Positions 8,891 through 16,760 of a DNA stretch of 64,000 nt are shown piece after piece (the stretch's first letter is position 1; every line of letters begins with the position of its first letter). The translations under genes and the position numbers were made by a program. The stretch is from CAVPDG01 sp963702535. GTDB lineage: Bacteria; Chloroflexota; Anaerolineae; Anaerolineales; UBA4823. The notes under the pieces are model-generated. The model was not told the DNA's origin, searched no databases, and saw nothing but the letters and a program-made list of their open reading frames with translations. Location of the stretch: positions 496,001 to 560,000 of the forward strand of contig CAVPDG010000004.1 of the NCBI GenBank assembly GCA_963702535.1, read 5' to 3'.

Positions 8891-8926
8891 GTATGCTTTT
8901 TGATTAGAAGGGAGTATACTTTTTGA
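8891..8926. repeat. Pair of direct repeats 23 bp apart (operator-like)
   Basis: GTATGCTTTTTGA (8891-8903) and GTATACTTTTTGA (8914-8926) differ at one base and are offset by 23 bp, about two helical turns. They lie 60-100 bases before the 8988 operon, where no good -35/-10 pair is visible. A tandem binding site for a regulator is possible. Confidence 0.35.
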
Positions 8927-8970
8927 GCAATTTTCCCTATGAGCGACACAGAGTCGCTGAAAAACTGCTC
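8925..8970 (+). other. Two-part hairpin in the 5' leader of the 8988 operon
   Basis: An inner perfect stem AGCGAC (8942-8947) with GTCGCT (8953-8958) sits inside an outer stem GAGCA (8925-8929) with TGCTC (8966-8970). The ribosome-binding site and start of the next gene follow directly. There is no T-run, so it is not a terminator. Confidence 0.35.
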
Positions 8971-8987
8971 CACCAGGAGATGTTTTT

Positions 8988-9893
8988 ATGAAACGTGCAG
9001 TCAGTATCAGCATCGGCTCGTCCAAGCGCGATAAAGCCGTGGAAGTTGAGCTGCTGGGTGAAAAAGTGGTGATCGAGCGCATTGGCACAGACGGCGACAT
9101 GGAAAAAGCCGCCCAACTGTACAAAGAGCTGGATGGCAAGGTAGATGCTTTCGGGGTCGGTGGGGCTGACCTGGGGGTGATGGTTGCAGACCGGTGGTAC
9201 CCCCTCTATTCCGTGCAAAAACTGATCCGTTATATTGAAAAGACGCCGGTGGTGGATGGCGCTGGGCTGAAAAATACGCTGGAATATCGCATAGCGGCGG
9301 TAATCGACGCCAAAGCGGGCGATTACGTCAAAAAGCTGGGGCGCAAAGCTTTTGTCACACTGGGTGTGGACCGCTGGGGGATGACAAAATCCTTCCTCGA
9401 TGGCGGCTACGAGTGCCTGTTTGGGGATCTGATGTTCGGGTTAGGGCTGCCTTTCACAGTGAGCAGCGAGAAAAGCTTGAAAAGGCTGGCAGCCTTGCTC
9501 ATGCCCATTGCCGGAAGGTTACCCTTTGAGTGGGTCTATCCCACGGGCGAGAAGCAGGAGAAGCGCGTGCCTAAATGGGAGAAGTATTACCAATGGGGCA
9601 CCGTGATTGCCGGCGATTGCCATTACATCAAGCGCCATATGCCGGAAAAACTGGATGGCAAGATCATCTCTACCAACACCACCACGGCGTCTGATATCGA
9701 GATGTTCCGTTCTGCAGGGGTAAAATATGTGGTCACGTCCACGCCTGTGCTGGAGGGGCGCTCCTTTGGGACGAATATGATGGAGGCTGCGCTGGTGGCT
9801 ATCTCTGGTAAGAAGCGCGTGTTGAGCCGGGACGAGCTGAACGAGCTGCTCGACCAGCTCGGATTCGAACCCCAATTCCAGGAGCTGAATTGA
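8988..9893 (+). CDS. Conserved dehydrogenase-like protein of unknown function
   Basis: Soluble protein of 301 residues with AGGAG before ATG 8988. As I recall, homologues in Chloroflexota are often labelled quinate 5-dehydrogenase, but I see no clear GxGxxG nucleotide loop. Visible features are an N-terminal segment with GVGGADLGVMVADRWYPL, a middle Lys/Gly-rich part with VTLGVDRWGMTKSF, an aromatic patch (PKWEKYYQWGTVIAGDCHYI) and a C-terminal half with IISTNTTTASDIEMFRSAG. There are no membrane segments. It is followed after one base by a nucleotidyltransferase and then an overlapping PAP2 phosphatase, so the three probably act together. The enzymatic label should be treated as unproven. 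Confidence 0.6.
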   Translation: MKRAVSISIGSSKRDKAVEVELLGEKVVIERIGTDGDMEKAAQLYKELDGKVDAFGVGGADLGVMVADRWYPLYSVQKLIRYIEKTPVVDGAGLKNTLEYRIAAVIDAKAGDYVKKLGRKAFVTLGVDRWGMTKSFLDGGYECLFGDLMFGLGLPFTVSSEKSLKRLAALLMPIAGRLPFEWVYPTGEKQEKRVPKWEKYYQWGTVIAGDCHYIKRHMPEKLDGKIISTNTTTASDIEMFRSAGVKYVVTSTPVLEGRSFGTNMMEAALVAISGKKRVLSRDELNELLDQLGFEPQFQELN

Positions 9894-9894
9894 C

Positions 9895-10671
9895 ATGGAT
9901 GCCATTGTTACAGCCGGCGGTATCCCCCAACCCGGGGAACCGCTCTACGAATATACCCTCGGCGCGTCGAAAGCCATGCTGGATGTAGCGGGCAAGCCAA
10001 TGATCCAGTGGGTCATCGATGCCCTGGAAGGCGCACAAACGATTGATGGCATTGTGATCATCGGTCTGCCGCCTGAAAGCGAGGTCAAGTCGACCAAGAT
10101 CACGGCGCGCATCCCCAACCAGGGCGGCATGGTAGATAATATTCGCGCCGGGGTCAATAAGGTGATGGAGAAAAAATCCGGCGCTGAGCATGTGCTGGTC
10201 GTTTCGTCTGATATCCCCACCATCACTGCGGAAATGGTTGATTGGGTGGTGAATACCGCCATGCAGACCGACCTGGAAGCTTATTACAATGTCATTGAGC
10301 GCAGCGTGATGGAGAAACGCTTCCCGGGCTCTAAACGCTCTTACACGCGCCTGCGCGGTATGGAAGTTTGCGGCGGAGATATGAATCTGATCAAGACCAG
10401 CCTGGTTACCCAGAACGATGAGCTCTGGAATAAGCTGGTGGCGGCGCGTAAAAACGTTTTGAAGCAAGCTGCGCTGATCGGCTACGATACGCTTTTCTTG
10501 CTATTTTTCCGCCTTGTCGACCTGGACGGAGCGGTCAAGAGAGCCACGAAAAGTTTGAAACTGACCGGCAAAGCGATCCTGTGCCCGTATGCTGAGGTCG
10601 GCATGGATGTGGATAAACCGTTCCAGCTTGAGCTGGTGCGCGCTGATCTCGCTCGCAAGCAGGCTAAGTGA
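9895..10671 (+). CDS. MobA-like NTP transferase family protein
   Basis: Nucleotidyltransferase with a GT-A/Rossmann-like fold, 258 residues. The N-terminus has the sugar-nucleotide transferase pattern TAGG...GEPLYEYTLGASKAMLDVAGKPMIQWVIDAL, and a likely metal-binding Asp occurs in VLVVSSDIPTIT. The usual GxGxR loop is replaced by GIPQPGEP, which is atypical. Such enzymes couple an NTP to a sugar phosphate or cofactor. The C-terminus (about residues 190-258) is helical. GGAG precedes ATG 9895, and the stop overlaps the GTG start of the PAP2 gene. The tight linkage to 8988 and to a lipid-phosphatase-like gene hints at a glycolipid or phospholipid precursor pathway, which is inference. Confidence 0.7.
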   Translation: MDAIVTAGGIPQPGEPLYEYTLGASKAMLDVAGKPMIQWVIDALEGAQTIDGIVIIGLPPESEVKSTKITARIPNQGGMVDNIRAGVNKVMEKKSGAEHVLVVSSDIPTITAEMVDWVVNTAMQTDLEAYYNVIERSVMEKRFPGSKRSYTRLRGMEVCGGDMNLIKTSLVTQNDELWNKLVAARKNVLKQAALIGYDTLFLLFFRLVDLDGAVKRATKSLKLTGKAILCPYAEVGMDVDKPFQLELVRADLARKQAK

Positions 10672-11477
10672 AAAGGTTCCTGGAGGTAGACGAGCGCCTG
10701 TCGGCGCGCTTGCGCGTGGCTGAGAAGCCCGGAGCGTTGCGGACGGCAGCGGTGCTGCTGGGGCATTCCGGAGATTCCTGGTTCTGGCTCGCCGGACTTG
10801 CCATCCTGTACTTCACGGGTCCAGACTACTGGAAGTACCGCGCCCTGGTGATGGCTGTGGGTATCGTGCTGACCGCGGTAGCGGTGATGGCGATCAAGTT
10901 CACCGTGCGCCGCAAGCGACCAGAGGGAGAGTTGGGGCAAATCTACCGGCGCACCGATCCGCATTCCTTCCCCTCCGGGCATGCCGCCCGAGCTGTTATG
11001 CTGGCTGCGGTAGAGATTGGTTTGGGACCCACATGGCTGGGGATCCTGCTGGTGGTGTGGGCGGCGGCGGTAGTGCTGGCGCGCGTCCTGATGGGGGTGC
11101 ATTACCTCTCGGACGTGCTGGCAGGCGCCCTCCTGGGGGGCTTGATGGGCGTCGTGGTGCTGCTGTTGACGGCTGGCTGGCTGCGATTTCTAGAGCGGGT
11201 TGTCCAGTGCTTTTTTGAAACTTTCGATAGCGTCCACGGGGGTTGGATCCACCTCATACGCCATCGCCAGGTAGTAGCCGACATAATCGCCGTAGTGCAG
11301 AGCCGTCCACAGGTTCGCCAGGCGAGAGTTCCCCCGCGCGTCATGGTAATCTGTCCCTACGCCGTTGAGCATCAGGATCTGGCGGGTGAGCTCGGCGCGC
11401 TTGCGGTTGCGGGGGTGGTCGGTAGAGCGCGCGTAAGAAGATCGCCACGATGCGCCCCAGGCTCTCCGGTGGGTTGA
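10668..11477 (+). CDS. PAP2 family phosphatase, 3' end uncertain
   Basis: Membrane phosphatase of the PAP2/undecaprenyl-pyrophosphatase-like family. The three active-site motifs are KFTVRRKRP, the SFPSGHA segment, and RVLMGVHYLSDVLAG (the usual SR....H...D, here RVLMGVHYLSD). At least four membrane helices are visible. It likely dephosphorylates a lipid phosphate or pyrophosphate. The GTG start overlaps the previous stop. The frame continues to 11477, but everything after about 11190 is antisense to the pgi/pmi gene and reads as Arg-rich nonsense. One indel near 11180 would give a natural stop TAG at 11191-11193 and a normal length of about 175 residues; I favour that end. Confidence 0.75.
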   Translation: MKRFLEVDERLSARLRVAEKPGALRTAAVLLGHSGDSWFWLAGLAILYFTGPDYWKYRALVMAVGIVLTAVAVMAIKFTVRRKRPEGELGQIYRRTDPHSFPSGHAARAVMLAAVEIGLGPTWLGILLVVWAAAVVLARVLMGVHYLSDVLAGALLGGLMGVVVLLLTAGWLRFLERVVQCFFETFDSVHGGWIHLIRHRQVVADIIAVVQSRPQVRQARVPPRVMVICPYAVEHQDLAGELGALAVAGVVGRARVRRSPRCAPGSPVG

Positions 11478-12251
11478 GGCTGCCCGCCAGCGAGTTGTGA
11501 TCCGCCTCGGGCAGTGTGTCGAAGGCGCCCCAGGCTTTAGCCAGCTCATTAATCTGCCCCTTCCAGCGGCGCGCCACCGGCGCCAGCACATCTGATCCGA
11601 TCACCGTGACGATACGCCCTACCAGTTGACCCGCCAGGCGTTTGGCAGGATTATGGACATCTGGGATGTCTGCCTGGATGTCTTGCTGCTGCTCTCGCAT
11701 GGCATGGATGGCTTCATCCAGCTCACCGGATGGGTCGGGGACGAGCTGCAGGCGGGTGAGGGCTGCCAGGAGCAGGCAGAACGAGAACCCCACTGCGGCG
11801 CGGGGTTGCCCTTTGTGCTCGAAGCGCCAGACAGGAGCGCCTGCAGCCTGCGCCTGGCGGGCGAGCGCCCCGCCCGTAGTGATTGCCAGCAAGCGGCAGC
11901 CCCGGCTTTGAGCTTCGTTAAAGAGTCCAGGACCTCCTCCGTGTTGCCGGAGTGCGAGGAAGCAATCACCAGCGTCTGCGGACCGCGCGCCCAAGCCGGT
12001 AAGCCGTAGTCGCGGTGCACCACCAGCGGCACGCGGCAATGCGGCAGCGTATATGCTGCCAACAGATCACCCCCAATCGCTGAACCGCCCATGCCGGCGA
12101 TCACAATTTGTGCGACCTGCTCCCAAGCCGGGAGGGGCGAGCTGTTGCCCAGCTGCCATGCCTGTTGCATCTGGTCAGGCAACCCGTCGATATGAGCGAT
12201 CATATTCTCTGTATCCAGAGACTGAAAAGCCTGGGTGTCGTTCAGGTTCAT
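11190..12251 (-). CDS. Bifunctional phosphoglucose/phosphomannose isomerase, two frameshifts
   Basis: SIS-domain sugar isomerase interconverting fructose-6-P with glucose-6-P and mannose-6-P in the cytoplasm. The first frame gives the N-terminal SIS core (IVIAGMGGSAIGGDLL, then TLVIASSHSGNTEEVLDS). The second frame continues with SRGCRLLAITTGG and HNSLAGSLNP, and the third ends the protein with LWTALHYGDYVGYYLAMAYE and DAIESFKKALDNPL. Joins fall near 11920-11926 and near the CCCCC run at 11410-11440. The reconstructed 350 residues match the family. It is the last gene of a minus-strand cluster with rsmI (21 bases away) and is convergent with the PAP2 gene. Indels look technical. Confidence 0.82.
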
Positions 12252-12272
12252 GGCGCCTCTCTGTGGTATTGG

Positions 12273-13094
12273 CTATGGGTGGTCGGCAAGCATGCGGTAG
12301 ATCTCCCGGCGTTGCCAACCGGAGCTGGCAGCCAGGTGTGAGGCAATCCTGGAAGGCGCCTCACCCCGCGCAAGAGCCGCGCCGATCTCCTGGCGCAGGC
12401 GCCGCTCGTCCCATTTTTCGGGCTCAATCTCGCTGCCGGCAATCACCAGGGTGATCTCGCCCAGTATTTCCCGCCCGGCGTAAAAAGCCTGGGCAGCGCT
12501 GACCGGTCCGCGGAAGACTTCCTCGTGCAGCTTGGTGAGCTCGCGTGCGATGGCGATTTGCCGGTCTCCCAATGTGTTGAGCAGGTCGACCAGCGCCGCT
12601 TTGAGGCGGTGAGGCGTCTCGAGGAATATCAAGGTGTATGGCTCCCTGGAAAGCCCTTTGAGCAAGCGCTTCCGGTCGCCGGATTTGTGCGGCAGGTAGC
12701 CCAGGTAAAGGAATTTGTCTGTCGGCAGACCCGAGACCACCAGGGCAGCGATGGGGGCGCAAGCGCCGGGCACCGGCGTAACGCTATAACCGTGCTGTAT
12801 CGCAAGGCGGACAAGCTCAAAGCCCGGATCGTTCAAAGCGGGTGTGCCGGCGTCCGAAACCAGCGCCACATCCGCTTCTTCCAGCCTCTGCAGTATATTC
12901 TCCAGGCGCGACGCCTGGCTGTGCTCGTGGTAGCTCACCAGAGGGGTGTGCAGGTTGAAGTGTGATAGCAGCTTGCGCGTCTGGCGTGTGTCTTCAGCGG
13001 CGATGAGCGATACCGCCCCTAAGATGCGCAATGCACGCGCGCTCACATCTTCCAGGTTTCCGATGGGCGTTGCGACCAGGTACAAGGTCCCCAT
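12273..13094 (-). CDS. rsmI: 16S rRNA (cytidine-1402-2'-O)-methyltransferase
   Basis: SAM-dependent enzyme of the tetrapyrrole-methylase fold that 2'-O-methylates C1402 in the ribosomal decoding centre. The 273 residues match the family. Diagnostic segments are LYLVATPIGNLEDVSARAL at the N-terminus, AAEDTRQTRKLL, SYHEHS, VALVSDAGTPALNDPG, VTPVPGACAPIAALVVSGL and FLETPHRLKAALVDL. The C-terminal helical domain includes TLVIAGSE and a terminal DNA-binding-like helix pair. It lies between the pgi/pmi gene and an NBR1-like lipoprotein on the same strand with short gaps. Confidence 0.93.
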   Translation of the reverse strand: MGTLYLVATPIGNLEDVSARALRILGAVSLIAAEDTRQTRKLLSHFNLHTPLVSYHEHSQASRLENILQRLEEADVALVSDAGTPALNDPGFELVRLAIQHGYSVTPVPGACAPIAALVVSGLPTDKFLYLGYLPHKSGDRKRLLKGLSREPYTLIFLETPHRLKAALVDLLNTLGDRQIAIARELTKLHEEVFRGPVSAAQAFYAGREILGEITLVIAGSEIEPEKWDERRLRQEIGAALARGEAPSRIASHLAASSGWQRREIYRMLADHP

Positions 13095-13110
13095 ACAGGC
13101 ACGCTCCCTT

Positions 13111-14211
13111 CTATGGGGTCGCCCAGGTTACAAGTTCCAGAGTGGCTGAGTTCGAGTCGACGTTGAAGTTCGTCAGCCGGGCATAACCGGGCAAGCCCTG
13201 GTCGGTGCGGTAGCACAGGTAGCTGACGACGGGGGTGTTTTCTAATACAATGGGAAGGCTGGTCATGGGTGCAGCCTGGCAGTTCGCTTTGCTGGGCTGG
13301 CTGGTGCCGTAGACGCCGATGATGGCGTTATTTTGCGGTGTGAGCTGGTGTTGCCCGTTGCCGTTGAGCTCAAAGAGCAAATCGGCGCCGGCTCCACTGT
13401 TGACTGCGACCGTGTCCAGGTCCACCGTATCGGATATTGCCAGGTTGACCGTGCCGCTGGCGCGCACCACGGGTGTGGGGGTAGGGGTATTCACTTGCGC
13501 CTGCGTGGTTGGGGTAGGCGTAATGGTGACGGTTGTCGTCCCGGTGGGAGTGATGGCAACAACGATGCGCACCCAGAACGGGGCGCTGCCGTTGGGTCCG
13601 ATGCCAAACAAGACGTTGGATGCGTTGCGCAGCTTCCAGTTCCCCTGGAATTTTCCGGGTGTGGTCGGGGCGATCATGTCGACGGAGATATCCACGGTTT
13701 GCCCCGGTGCGACATTGCCAGCCAGCGGCACGCTTGCAGATGCACCCATCTGCTCGCCGGAGAAATACGCCACTGCATAGCTCTTGGTCCAGGTACAGGT
13801 GCCCACGTTTTGCAGGCGCCAGATCTTGGTGAAAGATTGGCCCGGCTGCATCACGGTATCGTCGGGGATGGTCACATCGATTGGGTTGCCGGGGGCAGCC
13901 AGGTCGCAGGAAGACGTCACCGTCCCGTATTTCGGAGGGGTGGGCGAGATCAAAGGTGTCGTTACAGGCGTCGGCGTGGTGGAGGGCGTGGGGCTGGAGG
14001 TGCCCATTGCTGTGGGTGTAGCCGGTGTCAGCGTGGGGGTCACCACCGCAGCTTGAGTCAGGCGCGCCTGGACGGTCTGGTAAGCCTGGGTTACGTCCAG
14101 CGCGGGCGTGGCTGTTTCCGCCGATCGGGGGAGGTTGCAGCCAGCCAGGCTGAGCAGCGCCAGGCAAGGGATGGTAAACAGGGTGATGCGAAAGAAGGAT
14201 TTGAAATTCAT
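13111..14211 (-). CDS. Lipoprotein with NBR1-Ig-like domain
   Basis: Exported lipoprotein of 366 residues. It has a signal peptide with lipobox LAGC near residue 25, then a Thr/Pro/Ser linker. Residues about 100-210 form an Ig-like domain of the NBR1 central-domain type, with its signature pattern QSFTKIWRLQNVGTCTW, then PLAGNVAPGQTVDISV and PGKFQGNWKLRNAS. A second Thr/Pro linker (about 220-250) leads to a C-terminal beta-rich domain with a Cys pair. The function of bacterial NBR1-Ig domains is not established; a role in binding surface protein or glycan is a guess. It is cotranscribed with DUF951 upstream and rsmI downstream. Confidence 0.8.
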   Translation of the reverse strand: MNFKSFFRITLFTIPCLALLSLAGCNLPRSAETATPALDVTQAYQTVQARLTQAAVVTPTLTPATPTAMGTSSPTPSTTPTPVTTPLISPTPPKYGTVTSSCDLAAPGNPIDVTIPDDTVMQPGQSFTKIWRLQNVGTCTWTKSYAVAYFSGEQMGASASVPLAGNVAPGQTVDISVDMIAPTTPGKFQGNWKLRNASNVLFGIGPNGSAPFWVRIVVAITPTGTTTVTITPTPTTQAQVNTPTPTPVVRASGTVNLAISDTVDLDTVAVNSGAGADLLFELNGNGQHQLTPQNNAIIGVYGTSQPSKANCQAAPMTSLPIVLENTPVVSYLCYRTDQGLPGYARLTNFNVDSNSATLELVTWATP

Positions 14212-14236
14212 AAATGATCGATCCAGGCGTGTCGAT

Positions 14237-14461
14237 CTACTCCGCGGATGGATGTTCCTGGGCTTCGGTGGCGGGTAGGATGGCTTTCATCCGGCACGCC
14301 AGGATACGCCGTGGGAGCAGTACCTTGCGCCCACAACGCAGGCATTCAAGACCGATGTCGGCGCCCAGGCGGACGATTTTCCATTCATAGCTACCGCACG
14401 GATGCGGCTTGCGCAAGCGCACCCGGTCGTCGATGTTCAAGTCAGGCAGCACAGGTGGCAT
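14237..14461 (-). CDS. DUF951 family protein
   Basis: Small protein of about 75 residues with the DUF951 signature: DRVRLRKPHPCGSYEWKIVR, GADIGLEC and the CLRCGRKVLLPRR zinc-ribbon-like pair CxxC. The domain is of unknown function and is often encoded near replication or translation genes in Gram-positives and Chloroflexota. ATG 14461 is used because the conserved region begins just after it. This ATG overlaps an extended -10 sequence (TGTTATAATG), so either another promoter is used or translation begins leaderless at GTG 14452. It heads a four-gene minus-strand cluster (DUF951, NBR1-like lipoprotein, rsmI, pgi/pmi) with gaps of 16-25 bases. Confidence 0.8.
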   Translation of the reverse strand: MPPVLPDLNIDDRVRLRKPHPCGSYEWKIVRLGADIGLECLRCGRKVLLPRRILACRMKAILPATEAQEHPSAE

Positions 14462-14468
14462 TATAACA
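14460..14468 (-). promoter_or_regulatory. Extended -10 element overlapping the DUF951 start
   Basis: Minus strand TGTTATAAT (14468-14460) is a perfect TGnTATAAT. Transcription from it would begin at about 14453, next to an in-frame GTG (14452). A leaderless message is possible. Confidence 0.45.
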
Positions 14469-14537
14469 TCAGGATGCGGAGGAAATGGGGTAATCCTGTT
14501 CTGGGGCTGCCCTGTTACCGGCTGCACTGGTTGCCGA

Positions 14538-14546
14538 TGGTATAAT
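14538..14546 (+). promoter_or_regulatory. Extended -10 promoter of the site-2 protease gene
   Basis: TGGTATAAT at 14538-14546 is a perfect extended -10 with no good -35. It lies 24 bases before ATG 14570 and diverges from the DUF951 promoter 70 bp away. The same nonamer precedes prfA at 59835. Confidence 0.6.
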
Positions 14547-14569
14547 TTTCCTGCGGAGTGTAGCCCCCC

Positions 14570-15220
14570 ATGTTAATGTCCAATCTCGTTCCATCGATGT
14601 TGATCTCATATCTGTTTGTGTTGTTGACGGCTTTCTCCGTACATGAATTTGCTCACGCCTGGACGGCGAACTATTTTGGCGACGACACACCGCGACAAAA
14701 CGGACGCCTGACCTTAAATCCCATCAAGCACCTCGACCCGCTCGGCTCCATTCTGCTGCTGCTGGTTGGTTTCGGGTGGGCGAAGCCGGTGCCAGTCAAT
14801 CCCTACGCTTTGCAGCGCCGCTCGCCGGCTGCCCTGATGTGGGTGTCGTTGGCGGGACCCATGTCTAACCTTGCTATGGCTATTATCGCTGCAATCCCTT
14901 TCCGCCTGGGACTGGTCTCCAGCCTGGATGCGCAGATGGCGATTATCACCAAAAGCCAGCATTTATTGCCTCCTGTTTCCCAGGTGCTGTACGTCTTCAT
15001 CCAGGTTAATTTATTCTTGATGTTATTCAACCTGATCCCGCTGGCGCCCTTAGACGGGGAGAAGATTGCAGAGTACCTCTTTCCTCCTTCCTGGCAGCGA
15101 GTGTTGGATGCGATCCGCCCATTCAGCCCGATCATCCTGATCGCCATCGCCTTCCTGGGTGTGCTGAGCTACATCATCCTCCCACCGCTTCGATTATTGA
15201 TGGGATTACTGGTTGGATGA
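14570..15220 (+). CDS. Site-2 protease family (M50) membrane metallopeptidase
   Basis: Integral membrane zinc protease of 216 residues with five or six helices. HEFAH at residues 25-29 is the HExxH zinc motif within the first membrane segment. NLIPLAPLDGEK near residue 160 is the second motif (NxxPxxPLDG) that supplies the third zinc ligand. RLTLNPIKHLDPLGS is the conserved linker of this compact SpoIVFB/YwhC-like group, which lacks a PDZ domain. Substrates are unknown. A GGAG lies about 15 bases before ATG 14570; an in-frame ATG at 14576 is an alternative. Its stop overlaps the HD-domain gene (ATGA), so the two are translationally coupled. Confidence 0.87.
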   Translation: MLMSNLVPSMLISYLFVLLTAFSVHEFAHAWTANYFGDDTPRQNGRLTLNPIKHLDPLGSILLLLVGFGWAKPVPVNPYALQRRSPAALMWVSLAGPMSNLAMAIIAAIPFRLGLVSSLDAQMAIITKSQHLLPPVSQVLYVFIQVNLFLMLFNLIPLAPLDGEKIAEYLFPPSWQRVLDAIRPFSPIILIAIAFLGVLSYIILPPLRLLMGLLVG

Positions 15221-15744
15221 GGCTGGGAGCCTATACTTACCGCCTCCGTCAGTTCTGGAACGCTTTACGCGCTGCTCCAGCGCAGCCGGAATTGGACGAG
15301 GTGCGCAAGATCCTGAGCCCGGGTGAGCTGGAGTTATTTGAAAGGATGCAACCCGGCGAGCAAGCGCACAGCATTGCAGTCATGCGGCGCTTGCAGTCCC
15401 AGGCTGAAACCGAGCACGATTTACTGGTTGCGGCGTTGTTGCATGATGTCGGCAAGAGCCTGCATCCGTTGCGGGTGTGGGAGCGGGTGTTAGTCGTTTG
15501 GGCGGCAGCCGTATCGCCAGCCCTGCTTGCCCGCTGGGGAGGCGGCGAGCCGCGCGGCTGGCGGCGCCCCTTCGTGGTGGCGGTGCAGCACCCAGCCTGG
15601 GGGGCTGACCTGGCGGAGAGCCGGGGCGTCTCACCCGGGGCGGTTGAGCTCATCCGCATCCACCAGAACTATTTACCGGTCCAGACAGTATATAGTACAG
15701 AAACGTTGCTGCGCAAGCTTCAGGCAGCGGATGGCAGTTCGTAA
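15217..15744 (+). CDS. HD-domain phosphohydrolase
   Basis: Cytoplasmic metal-dependent hydrolase of 175 residues. His51 (QAHSIAV) and the HD pair His76-Asp77 in ALLHDVGKS are the metal ligands of an HDIG-type domain; a Lys follows as usual. A later His-rich segment (QHPAWGADLAE) and IRIHQNY could complete the site. Family members hydrolyse nucleotides or small phosphate esters. The ATG overlaps the protease stop by four bases, and a TyrA-like gene follows after 10 bases. No further function can be assigned. Confidence 0.78.
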   Translation: MRLGAYTYRLRQFWNALRAAPAQPELDEVRKILSPGELELFERMQPGEQAHSIAVMRRLQSQAETEHDLLVAALLHDVGKSLHPLRVWERVLVVWAAAVSPALLARWGGGEPRGWRRPFVVAVQHPAWGADLAESRGVSPGAVELIRIHQNYLPVQTVYSTETLLRKLQAADGSS

Positions 15745-15754
15745 TGGAGCTCGC

Positions 15755-16759
15755 ATGACGATTCAGATCACCATCATCGGATTAGGTCAGATCGGGGCGT
15801 CCCTGGGTCTGGCGCTGGCGGCGCGTAAGGAGACCATCGAGCGCGTTGGGCACGACCGCGAGCCTGGCTTTGCCAAGCAGGCGCTCAAGCTGGGCGCGGT
15901 GGACCGTGTGGAATATAACCTACCTCGCGCCGTGGAGAAGGCAGATGTCGTGCTGCTGACCATGCCGCACGACCAGGTGCGGGAGACGCTTGAAATCATC
16001 GCTGTTGATCTGAAAGAGGGTTGCGTCGTGCTGGATACCGCGCCGGTTAAAGGGGCAGTGGCGCTATCGGCTGCGCAGCTTATTCCTGAAGGACGCCATT
16101 ACGTGGGTCTTGTGCCGGTCATCAACCCGAAATACCTGCACGATACGACTGCAGGGTTGGAAGCTGCCCGCGTGGATTTGTTTCACGATGGCTTGATGGC
16201 GATCGTAACGCCGCCTGGCGCGGCTTCGGAAGCTGTCAAACTGGCAGCGGACCTGACCGTGCTGGTGGATGCGACCCCTATGTTCTTTGATGGCGTCGAG
16301 CTGGATAGCTTGATGGCAGCGACACATTTGCTGCCCCTGTTGGTGTCTGCTGCAGTGCTGAACAGCACAGTAAACCAGCCAGGGTGGATCGAGGCGCGCA
16401 AAGTCGCCGGGCGCGCCTTCGCCGAGGTGACCGGACCGTTCCAGCACCTGCGCAGCCCTGAAGCGCTGGTGAGCGCGGCGCTGGATGATCGCGCCAACCT
16501 GTTGCGAGTGCTGGATGGCATCATCGCCGGGCTGCAAGACCTGCGCGCGGATATCGAGAGCCAGGATCATGCTGCTCTGCTGGCAAGCTTTCAGCAGGCG
16601 CGGCAGGGTCGCGAGCTGTGGTGGAAGCAGCGCAGCGAAGCCAACTGGCCTGCGGAAGAGCTGCGCTCAACTACGGAGTTCCCCACAAGCTCGGCAATTT
16701 TTGGGAGGCTGATCGGTATGGGCAGGAAAAGAAAACCATCACATCAAGGCGAGGGTTAA
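15755..16759 (+). CDS. Prephenate/arogenate dehydrogenase family protein (TyrA-like)
   Basis: NAD(P)-dependent dehydrogenase of 334 residues. A Rossmann domain with GLGQIG at residues 9-14, GHDRE, and the helix LTMPHDQVRETLE occupies the N-terminal half. The C-terminal helical domain has VELDSLMAATHLLPLLVSAA, the substrate-binding region of TyrA proteins. This enzyme class makes the tyrosine precursor from prephenate or arogenate. The generic loop VIVDTAPVKG (here VVLDTAPVKGAV) is well conserved. The last 40 residues are basic and Ser-rich and may be extra. It is one base from kbl, so cotranscription is likely although the pathways differ. Confidence 0.78.
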   Translation: MTIQITIIGLGQIGASLGLALAARKETIERVGHDREPGFAKQALKLGAVDRVEYNLPRAVEKADVVLLTMPHDQVRETLEIIAVDLKEGCVVLDTAPVKGAVALSAAQLIPEGRHYVGLVPVINPKYLHDTTAGLEAARVDLFHDGLMAIVTPPGAASEAVKLAADLTVLVDATPMFFDGVELDSLMAATHLLPLLVSAAVLNSTVNQPGWIEARKVAGRAFAEVTGPFQHLRSPEALVSAALDDRANLLRVLDGIIAGLQDLRADIESQDHAALLASFQQARQGRELWWKQRSEANWPAEELRSTTEFPTSSAIFGRLIGMGRKRKPSHQGEG

Positions 16760-16760
16760 C

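Noticed and set aside
13148..13160. tRNA TPsiC-arm-like GTTCGAGTC
   Set aside because: It lies inside a coding region and no cloverleaf can be formed around it.
13333..14217. 294-codon plus-strand frame opposite the NBR1-like lipoprotein
   Set aside because: Gly/Arg/His-rich shadow of the Thr/Pro-rich linker regions.
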